The position numbers and the translations under genes were made by a program. The notes beneath the pieces were generated by a model, which did no database searches, was not told the origin of the DNA, and was given only the letters and a program-made list of their open reading frames with translations. DNA of 5,700 bases, taken from NCBI GenBank assembly GCA_021820785.1, contig JAKADE010000201.1:1-5700 (forward strand), given 5' to 3'. This document shows positions 5,351 through 5,700 of the stretch, one piece after another. Position 1 is the stretch's first letter. Every line of letters begins with the position of its first letter. This DNA comes from Pseudomonadota bacterium. Lineage in GTDB: Bacteria; Pseudomonadota; Gammaproteobacteria; Steroidobacterales; Steroidobacteraceae.

Positions 5351-5700
5351 ATGGCTATCCAAGCTACCGCATCCGTCAACAACCCGTACGGCATTGCCGG
5401 CGTGTGGAACAACGGCACCATCATCGACAAGTCCGTCATGGTGCTGCTGCTCCTGATGTCGCTCGCGACCTGGTTCATCATCCTCACCAAGCTGTGGGAC
5501 CAGCACCGCCTGAAGAAGGCTGCGCGCGAGACCGAGAAGTCTTTCTGGTCGGCACCGTCGATCAAGGAAGGCATCGAGAAGCTGAAGAAGGACAACTCGT
5601 TCCGCACCATCGCCGAGGACGGCATGCGCGCGATGTCCCATCACGACGGTCGCCTGACCGACCGCATCGATCTGCACGAGTGGATCACCATGTCGCTGCA
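5351..5700 (+). CDS. exbB: ExbB/MotA/TolQ-family proton channel protein, N-terminal part (3' end outside window)
   Basis: The ExbB subunit forms the pentameric inner-membrane channel that, with ExbD, couples proton flow to TonB. The frame runs from ATG 5351 off the right edge, giving 116 complete residues. The start has GAGGA about 5 nt upstream, the clearest ribosome-binding site on the plus strand here. Seen: a periplasmic N-terminus (MAIQATASVNNPYGIAGVWN), a first membrane helix at about 29-48 (VMVLLLLMSLATWFIILTKLW), then a charged cytoplasmic helical stretch (DQHRLKKAARETEKSFW, 50-66) and further cytoplasmic sequence. This topology and the W-x-n-G-x-I-D-K N-terminus fit ExbB better than TolQ, and the tonB neighbour supports ExbB. 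The second and third helices, which carry the family signature, lie outside the window. No terminator is seen in the 66-nt gap after tonB. Confidence 0.9.
   Translation, partial: MAIQATASVNNPYGIAGVWNNGTIIDKSVMVLLLLMSLATWFIILTKLWDQHRLKKAARETEKSFWSAPSIKEGIEKLKKDNSFRTIAEDGMRAMSHHDGRLTDRIDLHEWITMSL

Noticed and set aside
4646..5677. Minus-strand open frame of 343 codons opposite tonB and exbB
   Set aside because: It spans two real genes and the gap between them, and is His/Arg/Asp rich as a shadow frame would be.

Overview
The window is GC-rich chromosomal DNA with dense genes and long spurious antisense reading frames, as expected at high GC. The content suggests a gammaproteobacterium of the Xanthomonadales/Nevskiales/Steroidobacteraceae kind. 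It has a class I ketol-acid reductoisomerase operon with a translation-coupled attenuator, a TonB followed by ExbB, and a shortened M17 leucyl aminopeptidase. That placement is an inference from gene content and sequence style, not from a search.

Left part, minus strand (1-2516): a branched-chain amino acid operon read right to left. A candidate promoter near 2456-2516 leads into a leader. The leader encodes a short peptide packed with Leu/Val/Ile codons, then a rho-independent terminator at 2231-2269. A 13-nt stretch in the leader-peptide gene (2319-2331) is perfectly complementary to the 5' arm side of the terminator (2256-2268), so the leader can fold as antiterminator or terminator. This is the layout of a classical amino-acid attenuator. 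The attenuated genes are ilvC (complete) and, 37 nt later, leuA (3' end outside the window). IlvC makes dihydroxy acids for Val/Ile, and LeuA draws 2-ketoisovalerate into leucine synthesis, so leucine-rich control codons suit both.

Middle, plus strand (2573-3964): an M17 leucyl aminopeptidase is divergently transcribed from the ilv leader, and the two promoter regions lie nearly back to back. All metal and catalytic residues align with E. coli PepA at a constant offset of 39 residues, but the N-terminal domain is shorter.

Gap (3965-4651): about 690 bases with no convincing gene. It holds several short perfect hairpins and a repeated decamer, and must contain the tonB control region.

Right part, plus strand (4652-5700): tonB (complete) and exbB (5' part only) begin an energy-transduction operon that uses the proton gradient of the inner membrane to drive TonB-dependent outer-membrane receptors. 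No mobile elements, CRISPR arrays, tRNAs or rRNAs were seen. The most informative structure is the ilvC-leuA attenuator. Next is an unusual cofactor loop in IlvC, where the two serines expected to hold the NADPH 2'-phosphate are glycines.
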